The notes beneath the pieces are model-generated. The model saw only the letters and a program-made list of their open reading frames with translations, was not told the DNA's origin and did no database searches. Source: Thiohalocapsa sp. PB-PSB1 (GTDB lineage: Bacteria > Pseudomonadota > Gammaproteobacteria > Chromatiales > Chromatiaceae). Taken from it: a stretch of 64,000 bases of DNA. Shown here piece by piece: positions 27,555 to 38,400 of the stretch. Position 1 is the first letter of the stretch; each line of letters opens with the position of its first letter. The stretch is taken from the NCBI GenBank assembly GCA_016745215.1, contig CP050890.1, forward strand, positions 6,014,001 to 6,078,000. The letters are read 5' to 3'. The translations under genes were made by a program, and so were the position numbers.

Positions 27555-30500
27555 TCAATGCCAGCGCAGCAGTCCCCAAACGACAGCAACAAACTGTTCC
27601 AGCCAAGGATCCTGGTCGATGGGCGCCGCCAGGTCGTGGTTGCCGATCCGCCGCGCAAGGTCGTCCGGGGACTCTTCCGGACCAGCATTGAAACGACGCA
27701 GGGCTGGTTGACTGGCGGCCTCGGCCAGCCAGCGCTCGGCGATGCGTTGGAAGGTGGCCAACGGTGCCTGCTGCTGCTCGCCGAGGACGATCTCCGGGAT
27801 GGTCTGTCCGGCAAGCCCGCGCACCGACCAGATGGTACGCATGCCGTCATCGCGTGCTTGCAGGCGGCCAGCAGCCAGGCCCTCCAGCGCAAAGCCGAGC
27901 AAGGCTTGGGGGTCGCGGCAGAGAGTGACCAGGGTCGCCGCCAGGGCCACGGGCTCGCGGTTCTCGGCGTGACAGTAGGCGTGGTAGCCGCGATAGGCGA
28001 TGCGCTCTTCGTTGAAGACATAGGTCGGCACCAGAACCTCGCCCATCAGCGATGCGGTGATCGGGGCTGGCCACAGCCGGTTGCTGGGCAGGTGCTCCTC
28101 GCAGCTGATGACCCTGACCTCGAGGGCGTCGACTGGATCGAGCCGGACCTGATCGACATGTGCGGCACCAGCGTATTGATCGATACCCTGGACCAGAAAC
28201 AGGCCGCGGGCGCCTTGAATCTGCTCGGTGCGCGGACGCTCGGGGCGCAGCTCGGGCATGTCGGCCAGATCTTGGTCGGCCAGGGTCCAGGTGGCGAAGT
28301 CCGGGCTCAGGTCGGTGCCGACCTCGATCAATTCCTCGGCCAGCTTGCCCAAGGCCTCGGTCTCCGCGGCCAGCCGGTCGGTGGTCCAGGTCAGATCTTG
28401 GCTGCCGCGGACCTGAAGGTTGATGTGCAGCTGGATGTCGTCGCGTTCGACGTGCCAGGCGAGCCGATCGGTGAGCCGATCGCCGAGCTTGGCCAGAAAG
28501 CGCTCGGGCAATCGCCCGATTTGCGCCCAATCCAACGGCAGGCGCGGTGAGCGCGGCGTGCCGCGGCGTATGCCATCAGTGCTGTCGGCATCGCGCAGGA
28601 TGTCGATCTCGATGCGCAACAAGCCGGTGCGCTCGTCGAGCAGCCGCAGCAGGCCATCGCCGTCTTGGCCCTCGCCGAGATGCAGATCCCAGTCACCGAG
28701 ACGACGCAGCAGGGTTTCGGTCTCGGTGATGGCCTGGGTGCTCAGTTCGGCGACAGTCTCGGCCTCACGCCGGACCACCGGGGAGTTGGAGTGCCGGACC
28801 AGGTGGTCGGCAATCTCGGTGCCCTCGCGCAATCGGCCGGAGAGTTCGCGCAGAGCGTGGATGCAAATGGCCAAGGCATGGGGCTCGCAGATGTCCTGCC
28901 AGCCGTGGTTCAGGGTGTCCAGCAGCCACTTGTCCAGGACCGCCCGAACCAGCTCGCGCTGCTTTTCGAACAGTTCGTCACGGGCTAGCGGCGAGATGCC
29001 GCCGCTGATCTCGGGACCAGCACCATGGCTGAGATTCTGCTGCAGCTTGGTGGCATCGGCCAGTGCCGACAAGGCGTTGAAGACCCAGGGGTAGTCGGTA
29101 CCCTGCGGGCGCGCGTCCAGCCAGGCATGCAGCAGCAGAGCGACGCGCTCGGGCTTGTGGGCATCGACGCGATAGTCGACAAAGCTTTGCTCGTCCACAT
29201 CCCAGAGCCGGTTGGCAAGGGTGCGGCGCAGGGTGTCGACGATCAAATAATCACGCAACGTGGCCGGGTAGAGATAGTGGGAGGCGGGCTCCATGCGATA
29301 CAACAGGCAGCGCCCCTGGGCGGCGGTCAGGCGAGCGTTTTCAGCATCCTGGCTGACAATGTGCCCGCGCAGGCTGCCGCTTTGGTCGCTGGCAACCCAG
29401 GTGAAGATGATCTCGGCGGTCTTTGGATAGAGAACCTCCTCGGCACGCCATTCCTCGCGGGCAGCGGGGCCGACGATCAGCACTCGATCGAACCAGCGCC
29501 GCACCGATGGCAGCCCTGGCGCCGGGGATATCGGTTCGCCGCGGCGGGTGGAAAAGCGGTCCAGTTCGGCAAGCAAAGCACGATGGTTGACCTCGCGCAT
29601 GGCCCGTTCCTCGGGCAGGATGTCGAGGGTCTGCTGCGCATGGGGTGCCGATAAGAACAGGTTTGTAGCGCTGTCGCCAAAGCCGCGTTGCTCTAGCAGG
29701 TAGCGCAGCAGCCAGCAGAGGTCGAGCAGACCGCCGCTGCCGGTGCCGCCGCCGCTGCTGGCAGTGAGGATGAGGTCCAAACCGCGGTCGCCGGCGCGGG
29801 TAATCAGGTGATCGAGCAGCGGGCCGAGGCGGGCCTCCAGCTCGACGCGGTTCTCGAGTAGCGCCAGGCGTCCCAGCGGGCGCAGCAGACCAGTACCGCG
29901 ATGCAGGTCGGGGCGCACGCCGCCGGCGCTCAGGGCGGCGGCATCGAGCCAGGCATGAGCTGGCGCAGTGGCGGTGGCCTCGGTGGCGATGATGGGCTCT
30001 AGCGGACGCTCCAGCGTGATGCGCTGGTCCGGCTTCAGCCCGACCATGCCAGCCCTTGGCGATGGGAAGAACAGCTCGTCGGCGGTGTCGATGGCAAGGA
30101 AGCGCAGTTGCTCGGGGTCGACGCGCTCTTCACGCTCGGCGAGCAGGCGCTTGGCATGCACCAGGGCCTGGATGCCGGCATAACCGAGGCCAACGATCAG
30201 CGTCGGTCGCATTGACAGCTTTGGATCGGGCGACCTGGCCCGCTCGAGCAGTGGTGGCAACTCCAGCGGTTGGGGCTTGGGCTTTACGCTGAGCGGCGCC
30301 GCGGGAGGGGCCTCGCCGCAGCGTATGAAACGCCCGAACAGCAGATAATAGAGCGGGTTGAGGATGAGCCAGAGCAACTGCCAGCCGAGGATGCGGGGCA
30401 GCACCAAGACCCGGGGGCCGGCGTTGGATAGGCACTCGTGGGTTTGATTGTCGGTGGTCTTGGCGTCGAGCCGCGCCGGCTCCGGCGCGATCTGCCACCA

Positions 30501-31439
30501 GCCGGGGCAGAGCGCTTCGACATTGTAGTGCAGCTTGATCGGTTCTTCCTGCAATACCGCGAGGAGCCAGCAGAATTCGCCGTCCTTGAGGCTGAAAGCG
30601 GACGGCTGCAATTCCCCCCAGCCGCGTAGCCCCCAACTGCTGGTGATCAGGTAATGCTCAGAGACCTTGACCTCGGTGGCCTCGATGCCGGTGATCATGC
30701 GCCCGACCTCGGAATAGAGGGCGGTGAGCTGGTCGATCTGGTCAGCATGGAAGCAATGATCCGGGCTGCTGGCGATGCGGCGCAGCAGTGGCATGTCGGC
30801 GGCGCCGATACCGATGGTGATCAACAACAGGTCCGGATCTTGCTTGAGGGCTTCGGCGTTGGCGACGGCGGGCTCTGCCTCGCTGCCACCGTCACTGAGC
30901 AGCAGCACGGCACGCTGCCGCGGCTGGCCGTCCGGATCACCGGCATGCTGTTCCAGAGACTTACCGGCAACATCCAGGCCGAGGGCGATGTCGGTAGCGC
31001 CACCGCGGGCGATGCCCTTAAGAGCCCGGATCAGTCCCTGGCGGCGGTCGGTCAGCGGACAGACCTCGCGCGCCTCGTGGTCGAACTCGACCACCGAGAA
31101 GCGGAAGCTGCCCGGCGTGGTGCGTACTAGATTGATCGCCGCATCGCGCGCTCCCTGCAGGGCGCTGCCGAGTCCGGAACCCATGCTGCCGGAATGGTCG
31201 ATGACCAGCACCAGATCCCAAGGCTCGGGCTCGGGCTCGGTCTCGGTTTGCGGTCGCGGCAGCCCGGTGGCGGAGCAGCCGAGGGTGACGCCGATGATGT
31301 CGCCGACGAGGCAGAGGCGGCGCTCTACGGTGCGCACCAGGGGCTGATTGGCCGGCTGCGGATTGCGCCCCATGAGCCAAAACAGCGCAAGACCCAGCAG
31401 CACCCACAATAAGAGAATCAGGCTCAGTATCAATAGCAT
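27555..31439 (-). CDS. vWA - membrane helix - tubulin/FtsZ-like GTPase fusion
   Basis: The 1294-aa product starts most plausibly at the ATG at 31439, directly before the first helix (MLLILSLILLLWVLLG); an ATG at 31493 is in frame but lacks a ribosome-binding site. A vWA domain with MIDAS DHSGSMG at 81-87 is followed by a membrane helix at about 348-371. From residue 410 a tubulin/FtsZ-superfamily GTPase begins with the nucleotide-binding strand TLIVGLGYAG, then LRFLAIDTAD, and the diagnostic SSGGGTGSGGLL loop at about 561-572. The remaining 700 residues are mainly helical. The GTPase loop is fully conserved, so GTP binding is likely. It resembles the long FtsZ-like families previously linked, by genome context only, to membrane remodelling. 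The gene is packed 19 bases before the vWA-Hsp70 gene. Confidence 0.93.
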   Translation of the reverse strand: MLLILSLILLLWVLLGLALFWLMGRNPQPANQPLVRTVERRLCLVGDIIGVTLGCSATGLPRPQTETEPEPEPWDLVLVIDHSGSMGSGLGSALQGARDAAINLVRTTPGSFRFSVVEFDHEAREVCPLTDRRQGLIRALKGIARGGATDIALGLDVAGKSLEQHAGDPDGQPRQRAVLLLSDGGSEAEPAVANAEALKQDPDLLLITIGIGAADMPLLRRIASSPDHCFHADQIDQLTALYSEVGRMITGIEATEVKVSEHYLITSSWGLRGWGELQPSAFSLKDGEFCWLLAVLQEEPIKLHYNVEALCPGWWQIAPEPARLDAKTTDNQTHECLSNAGPRVLVLPRILGWQLLWLILNPLYYLLFGRFIRCGEAPPAAPLSVKPKPQPLELPPLLERARSPDPKLSMRPTLIVGLGYAGIQALVHAKRLLAEREERVDPEQLRFLAIDTADELFFPSPRAGMVGLKPDQRITLERPLEPIIATEATATAPAHAWLDAAALSAGGVRPDLHRGTGLLRPLGRLALLENRVELEARLGPLLDHLITRAGDRGLDLILTASSGGGTGSGGLLDLCWLLRYLLEQRGFGDSATNLFLSAPHAQQTLDILPEERAMREVNHRALLAELDRFSTRRGEPISPAPGLPSVRRWFDRVLIVGPAAREEWRAEEVLYPKTAEIIFTWVASDQSGSLRGHIVSQDAENARLTAAQGRCLLYRMEPASHYLYPATLRDYLIVDTLRRTLANRLWDVDEQSFVDYRVDAHKPERVALLLHAWLDARPQGTDYPWVFNALSALADATKLQQNLSHGAGPEISGGISPLARDELFEKQRELVRAVLDKWLLDTLNHGWQDICEPHALAICIHALRELSGRLREGTEIADHLVRHSNSPVVRREAETVAELSTQAITETETLLRRLGDWDLHLGEGQDGDGLLRLLDERTGLLRIEIDILRDADSTDGIRRGTPRSPRLPLDWAQIGRLPERFLAKLGDRLTDRLAWHVERDDIQLHINLQVRGSQDLTWTTDRLAAETEALGKLAEELIEVGTDLSPDFATWTLADQDLADMPELRPERPRTEQIQGARGLFLVQGIDQYAGAAHVDQVRLDPVDALEVRVISCEEHLPSNRLWPAPITASLMGEVLVPTYVFNEERIAYRGYHAYCHAENREPVALAATLVTLCRDPQALLGFALEGLAAGRLQARDDGMRTIWSVRGLAGQTIPEIVLGEQQQAPLATFQRIAERWLAEAASQPALRRFNAGPEESPDDLARRIGNHDLAAPIDQDPWLEQFVAVVWGLLRWH

Positions 31440-31532
31440 TGTTCGGTTCCAGGGCTGACACCAATCCGTCGGTACCGCAGCGGCACCACCCATTGGGGGT
31501 GGCCACCGGGTTGCAGCACCAAGGCCATGCGC

Positions 31533-34500
31533 TCAATCCTTCGCGAGCCAGGCCAGATAGTCGGTGAAATGAATGTCCAAAGTGTCGGGCTCCGGAGGAG
31601 GCCTCGATGCATCCTCCACCGGCACGGTCAGCGCATGGCTGACGTAGTAGGCGGCCGCATCGGCCAGCGACTGGCTTTGCAACAGACTGACGCGCTGCTG
31701 ACCGTTGGCCGCGTGTACGTACCACAGATTATCACTGGGATTACGGCTGACCTGGCCGTTCTGGTAAAGGCGTGCGAACTGTTGCAGACGCGGTCGGTCT
31801 TCCAGGGCGATGCCAAGTACTGGCGGCAAAACCAGGCCATCGCGCCCAATAGCATCGGCGAACTTGGCCGCCTCGCGCTGAAGCAGACGATCGGGCCGAT
31901 GCAGCAGCTGCGCGTCGCGTGCGGCACTTCCTCCCTCGCTGAGTTCAGCCTGCAATAACGGCAGGGCTTGCAGCAGGCTGATACGATTGCGATCATGCAA
32001 TGCAACCACCTTGACCTGCTCGGCGGCGTTGACGGTCAGCTGTCGCAGGGTGCGAATCAGCTTAGTCTGGAAGGCGTGCAGTTCGGGATCGGCGATGCAC
32101 TCGAGATCCGGTAGCGTCGCCAACAGGCTGCTACGCTCGCCACGCAACGGGCCTTTGAGGCTGTTGACAAAGGGCACCAGGGCCTGATCGCTGTCATCCT
32201 CGGTGACCGCGCGCAGCATCGATAACACGTGAAAATCGTTGGCGCGGTCGAACACCGGCCCGGCCTCCTCGCGCAGATCCTTCTCAAAGCGTTGCAGTTC
32301 CGCCAGGCTCGGTCCATAGCGTCGCGCCTTGGCTCCGCGCAGAACCAGGTTGACGCCGACCGGGTCGCCACCAAAACCTGGGGCGCTGAGTTCCCAATGG
32401 CAGCGCCCGGCGAGCACCGGAACCAGCTTTTCGTCATCGGTATTGAGCCAGCCACGCACAAAGCTCGACAGCAAGTCGTCGAGCTTGCGTTCCAGGCTGT
32501 CGCGATCGGCCAGGTCGGCACTGGTCAGCGGTGCTAGCAGTGTCCGCGAGCGGCCTCGCTCCCATTCGATCAACCGATCCAGCACCTGCCCTGAGTCGGT
32601 GGAACGCTCGACCAGAATGCCGCCATAGTCGGTGAGCAGAGCGCCATCGCCGAGCTCTACCAGCAGGCGGCTGCCGAGGAAGAGTTCGATCCAGGTCAGG
32701 GCCTGGCGACGGACGGCATCGAACACATTGCCTAGATCGGAAAGCACCGGATTGGCGCCCCGGTCAACGCATTCGCCCAGGTGCCTGGACATGGTGTTGG
32801 CCATGCGTGCAAGGGCGAGCAATCCCAGGGTGCGCTCGCGCAGCTCGCGGTTGGCATTGGTAATCAACCGCACTCGCATGGCGTTGGCTGCCTCGGTGAG
32901 GAGATCGCTGTCCAGGGACAAGCTGTCGAGAGCCTCGCAATGGCCCAGAGCCGCTTGGCAGAGGGCGGCAACCATGCCTGCTGGATCGACTCCGGAGTCA
33001 AGTCCGCAGAGCTTCTCGCCATCGACGGGAAGCGGCTCAAGTGTCGCTCGGCCCTGGTCGTGCTCTAGTTCCGGGAACAATACCTGTCGGTTGCCGAGCA
33101 GATTGATCAAGCGATTGAGCAACAGCTCGCGGAAGAAGCTGCGGGGGAAAACCGCATCGTGAACGGCGATCTCGGTGTAAAGTTCGCGCCCTTGCTCGGC
33201 CCGTCGCCGCACTTCGGCACCCTGGATGGCCTGGAGCTGATAGGTCAGCTCGGTACGCCGGGAGCGGTCAAGCAGCAGCATCGCGGCATCGGCTGCTGCC
33301 GGCAGATCGTCGGCGTCGAGTCCGTTGCGGCCCGCCCGCATGGGCAGTGCGAAGATCGCGTCCTGGGGGCGACGGCTGACCAGGCCATCGAGCGCGCTCG
33401 GTTTTATGTCTTTGGCTGTTGTGTCTTTGGCGCCGTCAAGCTGATCGGGGTTGGCTGCGACAGCAGCCAGACGGTGCTGGAACGGACGGCTGCCGGCGGT
33501 TGCCAAGCGGTCGATCTCGGCAAACAATACCGGCGAGTCCAGCGGCACCAAGGTGCCGCGCTTGGCTTGGCGCTCACCAATGAGCAGACAGTTGAGCTCG
33601 ACCGCCTGACCGGCATGCTCGTCGTCGGCGACCAGTCTGCGCAACAGGATCAGCATGTCGGTCAGCCAACCGGTGCTGACGCCGCCACGCAGGCTGGCGA
33701 CCAGAAGGATTTGGCGTCGGCGTTGCTCTGGGCGGATCTTGCGCCAATCGTCCAGCGCTCGGGTCAAACGGTTCAGCAGAGCGCTCCGCCCACCATTGGC
33801 GAGATCGTTCAACAGGGCTAATCGGGCAAGCGGCGCCTGGCCTCGAGTGCCATTCGATAACCGTAGCGCTTCGGCGCCCATATCGACATAAGGGTAAAGG
33901 TCGAGCGCCGCCGCCGGGTCATTGCGATCGCGGATGGCCCGTTGCTGTTGCTGGTGGACGGCGTCGTACAGTGCGCAGGATTCGGTCGGGAGCACGAACA
34001 CCTGATCGCGCGAGAGCGGGTCGAGACAACCCGGGACTGGCTCGCCAGCACCATCGCGCAATTCGTCGCGGGCGACATCCAGCGCCAACAGAACCGGCTG
34101 ACTGTCGGCATGATTAAAGCTGTCGGCTAGGTTCTGTTTGATCTGTGTCAGAACCGCACGGGCCGAACCGCCCAGACCGAGCACTAGTGTTGGAACCCAA
34201 TCGACGCGCTGGGCATCGGGCGGGAAGCGTAGGGGTAGATTTGGTGGTGGGCGGTATTCCTTGCGCCATTGTACCGGCGCAAGCTCCGGCGGTGTTGCCG
34301 AGGCGCGGAACAGCCAGGCGAGCCAAGTCGCCAGCAGGTAGGCAATGGCCGGCAGCATCAGCATGAACAGGAACAGCCAGGTGACCACCAACACCTTCGG
34401 CATGGCCTCTGTATCCGGCTTGATCCGATAAGGCTCGCCGGACGATGTGGTGTAGCGCACCTGCGCGGGCTCATGCAATGTTTTCAGGATGCCGCCCATC

Positions 34501-35447
34501 TTCGGGTCTAGGGCAGCCTGCCAGGTGTAGGGGCGGGGGAACAGGGTGCCGATGCGAAACTGTTCCGAATTCTTATCATAGGGCTCGATCCTGATCCGTT
34601 CCCGCGTTGCGTCGGTCTTGTCCCCGGGGTCGTCTCCCCAAGACCAGAGAGGCGCGGCGAGCGGCAGGCTGAGTGCGGCGTTGCGGCCGAGCGCATTGCC
34701 CATCCGAGCCGCTACCTCCTGGAACAGCAAGCCGATGGTGCCGGTGGAGGCCGAGGCCAGGATATACCGGGACGGGTCTTCGGTCAGGCCGAAGAAGCTC
34801 TCGGGATCTTCGGCTCCGGTGCCGACTCCGAGCAGGTACAGCTCGTGGCCCGAGCGTTTCCATCGTGCATCGTAGAACTGGGCCAATGTGGCGGTACTTT
34901 CCGCGGCTTCGCCGTCGGTGAGCATGACGACGGTACCAAGCTCGCCGGTGGCTTCCATCATCGCCAATGCTTCGGTCAGCCCCGCCAGGAACTGGGTTCC
35001 GCCGCCGGCATCCGGCCATGGGCGCTGTAGTTGGTATGCCAGCTCGGCCATGTCCGACGTGAACGGGCTGACGATCTTGGCCTGACTGCCGAACTCCATC
35101 AGCCCGATGCGCACTGGAATGCCGCTGCTGGCGAGGTTGCGCTGCATCTCGAAGACGGCTTGCCGGGCATCGCTGATGTACATCTGCATCGAGCCCGAGG
35201 TGTCAATCAGGAACAATAACGGTGCCTGTTGCCGCACATCCGGCGCGCGGATGCCCTCAGCGCCGCTGTAGTCGATCCAGAGCTCGGCCGTCTCCCAGGG
35301 CAGCACGATGTCGCGCGGGACGGTCACCCGTAAGGGATCATCGGCGGCGGGCTGAGGCTGGGTCAGCTTCACCCAAAGGGCCATGCCGCCCAAGACCGCC
35401 AGTCCGAGGATAACCAACAGCAGCGTTCGCCAGAGGGTCCGCATCAT
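31533..35447 (-). CDS. vWA - membrane helix - degenerate tubulin-like domain protein
   Basis: The 1304-aa product has the same plan as its neighbour at 27555. A membrane helix at 8-26 precedes a vWA domain with MIDAS DTSGSMQ at 82-88 and a later TDGEAAES element. A second membrane helix lies at about 350-378. At about 417 PTLVLGLGGSARAVL matches the first tubulin strand and loop. The diagnostic glycine loop is replaced by VASLRGGVSTGWLTD at about 582, so the GGGTGSG signature is lost and the nucleotide site is probably dead. A long helical C-terminal region follows. The likely role is a non-catalytic partner of the active tubulin-like proteins on either side, for example a cap or scaffold; this is inference. 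The gene ends 94 bases before the next start. Confidence 0.88.
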   Translation of the reverse strand: MMRTLWRTLLLVILGLAVLGGMALWVKLTQPQPAADDPLRVTVPRDIVLPWETAELWIDYSGAEGIRAPDVRQQAPLLFLIDTSGSMQMYISDARQAVFEMQRNLASSGIPVRIGLMEFGSQAKIVSPFTSDMAELAYQLQRPWPDAGGGTQFLAGLTEALAMMEATGELGTVVMLTDGEAAESTATLAQFYDARWKRSGHELYLLGVGTGAEDPESFFGLTEDPSRYILASASTGTIGLLFQEVAARMGNALGRNAALSLPLAAPLWSWGDDPGDKTDATRERIRIEPYDKNSEQFRIGTLFPRPYTWQAALDPKMGGILKTLHEPAQVRYTTSSGEPYRIKPDTEAMPKVLVVTWLFLFMLMLPAIAYLLATWLAWLFRASATPPELAPVQWRKEYRPPPNLPLRFPPDAQRVDWVPTLVLGLGGSARAVLTQIKQNLADSFNHADSQPVLLALDVARDELRDGAGEPVPGCLDPLSRDQVFVLPTESCALYDAVHQQQQRAIRDRNDPAAALDLYPYVDMGAEALRLSNGTRGQAPLARLALLNDLANGGRSALLNRLTRALDDWRKIRPEQRRRQILLVASLRGGVSTGWLTDMLILLRRLVADDEHAGQAVELNCLLIGERQAKRGTLVPLDSPVLFAEIDRLATAGSRPFQHRLAAVAANPDQLDGAKDTTAKDIKPSALDGLVSRRPQDAIFALPMRAGRNGLDADDLPAAADAAMLLLDRSRRTELTYQLQAIQGAEVRRRAEQGRELYTEIAVHDAVFPRSFFRELLLNRLINLLGNRQVLFPELEHDQGRATLEPLPVDGEKLCGLDSGVDPAGMVAALCQAALGHCEALDSLSLDSDLLTEAANAMRVRLITNANRELRERTLGLLALARMANTMSRHLGECVDRGANPVLSDLGNVFDAVRRQALTWIELFLGSRLLVELGDGALLTDYGGILVERSTDSGQVLDRLIEWERGRSRTLLAPLTSADLADRDSLERKLDDLLSSFVRGWLNTDDEKLVPVLAGRCHWELSAPGFGGDPVGVNLVLRGAKARRYGPSLAELQRFEKDLREEAGPVFDRANDFHVLSMLRAVTEDDSDQALVPFVNSLKGPLRGERSSLLATLPDLECIADPELHAFQTKLIRTLRQLTVNAAEQVKVVALHDRNRISLLQALPLLQAELSEGGSAARDAQLLHRPDRLLQREAAKFADAIGRDGLVLPPVLGIALEDRPRLQQFARLYQNGQVSRNPSDNLWYVHAANGQQRVSLLQSQSLADAAAYYVSHALTVPVEDASRPPPEPDTLDIHFTDYLAWLAKD

Positions 35448-35480
35448 CTTCCGCTCTCCTTAAGGTTCAGTTGTCAGCGC

Positions 35481-38400
35481 TCAGCTTCGAGAGCCTAGGA
35501 AAGGCCGAAGGTGGTGGGTCATGATCAGTCCGAGGAAGGCGTCCTTCCCTATCATCGCGCCGTTGCGACTCTGCTCCAGTTCGACCCGAAAGAGGTGTGG
35601 TTGGGCATCATGAAATGCTGCGGCCATCGCTTCCAAGGTCTTGCCCTCAGCGGCAAGTGCCTCCTCCATCCAGCCCTGCACGCGGCGCAGATCGATCGCG
35701 CCGCGGGTTCGGCGGCGGCGATCGTTGCGGTCCATGGTGAAGGTAATCAGTGCGCGCAGCAGATCTTTCGGGTCATTGTCGTCTTCGGGATCGTTGAGGT
35801 AGATCAGCTGTTTGGTGTCCTGCTCGGATACGGGTCCGCAGATCCAAACCTTGCCGCCGGTGGCAATCGGCTGGCCACGGATCACCCCGACCACCAGGGC
35901 CTTGGTGAATATCTCCACGGACTTCGGATCATCGAGCAGGCGGCAGAACTGACCTGGGATCTCGGGGAAATGCGTATCCCGCGTCTCGACGACCTGGGCA
36001 TGCTCCATGCGCCAAGCCTCTTGGTCGCATCGGAACAGGTGATAGGTCTCGGCACGCCATTCGGGATAGTCCTCGTCGCGCACCCGCAGGTAGTCTGCCC
36101 GCATCCGATCTAGGGCGCGGATTTCTCCATAGGGGATGGCGTTATCCGCCATCAGCACGGCAAGCACGTTGCGGTCCCTGAAACGATTGACTCCGTTGGT
36201 ATCGGTGAGGTTGTGTGTGATCTTGCCGGACATATTGGCATCGCCGGCCATGGCGTTGTAGACGTCGTCGAAGGCGTCATCGCCATCGCGGTCCCGATTC
36301 CAGCTATCGCCATGCAGCAGCAGCAGCTTGCGGCTATCGGACGTGGGCCGTTGATCGAGAAAGTTGCTGGTCACCGAGCGCAGTCGATCGGCAAGCGAGG
36401 TCACCGGGTCGCGCTTGTCATCGCGCAGCCACTTCAGGTAGCGCGCCATGCCCTCGAATTCCTTGACGCGCTTACCGATCCGTGTCGACAATGCGTGGTT
36501 GAGGGTTTTGGGGAAATCGCGGGCGGCGAGCAGGTCGCGTTCAGGCCAGCCTTCCAGCGCTAGATCCTGCGGGCGTTGTCCGGGCTTCCAGGTCAACTTG
36601 AGGAGCAGGTCGTCGACGAACGACTTCTCGGTCTGCGGGTCGAGCAGGCAGCGCTTGCGCAGGAAGTCCCGATAGCCATCCATATCGACAGTATTTTTGA
36701 CGCCCATGGAAGCCGATCGGTGCTGGGTCTGGCGATCAAGGCGCTCTGCGATCTCGCTGCCCTCGTCAGTGGCCTCCTGGACCACCCGCAACAGCCCTTG
36801 CTGCCAATCCTGGATGCCGTTGAGCCAGCTGGTGACATGTTGATCGGCGACCTTGAGCATCTCCTGGATGAATTCGACCAATTGGCCGCGCTGCAGCCAC
36901 TGGTTGACCTCGTTGGCAGCGTTCAGGTACGCCTCTTCGGTGTCCGCGAGCTGACCTTTCCAGCCCAGAAGCTTCTTTTCTAATTCCACCAGTGCAACGC
37001 GGGCGTCCTTTTCCTCATTGCGCGCTCCTTCCAGCCCAGCGCGATCGTCAGCGACGATCTGTTCCAGTGTATTGCGCAGTTCTGACATCAGCTTGCCAAG
37101 CTCATTGATGATCCGATTCGTCTTGCCCAGCGCCATCTCGCGGGCCTGTTGCTTGCCTAGGTACTTGCGGACACTATCATCGATGGAGGTTTGGATGCGC
37201 TCGACGATCAACGGGCGGATCAACGCCACCGATGCCTTGAAGCCACCGATGCCGTCGCCATCGTAGTCACGACGCCGCAGGGCGACCTCGGCCTGTACTC
37301 GCTCTTTGGAATCGTCGAATTCTTCCTTGACATCGCGAACGGTCTGAATGTCTTCGAAGATGTCGGCAAACAGGCGGCTGGCCGCCATCTCCTTGTCCTC
37401 GCCGATGGGGCGGCCAAACACGCCCAGCGGATTCGCGAAGCCGAGCATATCATTGACGATGAACGAGGGATTCATCTGATCCGATAGATCCTGGCGCTCC
37501 TTTTCGGTGTCGGGCTCTTTCAGGATGCGGAACAGTGCGAACAACTCGGTGGAAAGGATGTCTTCCGCATCCCGGCGACGATCGTCCGCTGAGCCTGCGA
37601 GCAGTACCTGGGTATCGGTATCGCGCGGCAGGAGCCCGTTGGCGACATCCAATGCGGCATCGAGCACGAACTGACGCTCATAGAGGCGAGTTGGGATAAA
37701 GATGCGGTGGGAGTTGAACGAGGTAGCGGCTCCCTCCCTGGCGTTGATCCATTGGCGAAAGATTTCGTCGCCGGCGGAATCGTCCAACAGCAGGTTCAAC
37801 CCGTCGGCGATTTCGGAAAAATAGGACTTGCGTCCGTCGGCACTCTTGCACTCGCGGTTGTAAAAGACCAGATTGTCGAACAATTTGTCGGTCAGGCTGA
37901 CGCGGGTCGAGGAATCATAGTCGACCGAGAAGCGGATGCCGTCCTCTTGCTCACTGATCCGACCGCGATATTCGGTCTCGACGGGTGCCTGGAACCGCTC
38001 CAGCTCGCGTATCACGGCGTAGGCCCGGGCACCATCGATGTCGACGTCCTTGTAGGCGTCCGGCAATACCGCCGCGCCGATGATGCGGAAGCGAAGCCCC
38101 ATCTGCTCGGCCACCAGCCGGGCGAGCAATGCCAGATCCATGTAGAGTCCGGCGCCGGTGCCGCCGGCGACCGAGCCAATGATCCAGATCGGCAATTCGC
38201 CATCGGCGTGCCCGCAATTCTCCATCGCATAGCGCAGCATGCTGACGACGCGCTGCTTATTCAGAAAGGCACCCATCCGCGCGAACTGCCGATGCTGTCC
38301 GGCACCGCGCACCAGGTTGAAGTCAGCATTGGACAGGTTTTCCTGGAATAGGTCGGCGCGATACCAGCGCGCCATCTCGGCCATGGTTTGTGGGTCGCGG

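Noticed and set aside
22418..28550. Long plus-strand open frames (511 aa at 22418, 414 aa at 25067, 330 aa at 27558) opposite the vWA-Hsp70 and vWA-tubulin genes
   Set aside because: They are antisense shadows in GC-rich DNA: no ribosome-binding sites, no domain motifs and abnormal composition, whereas the minus-strand frames hold complete catalytic motifs.
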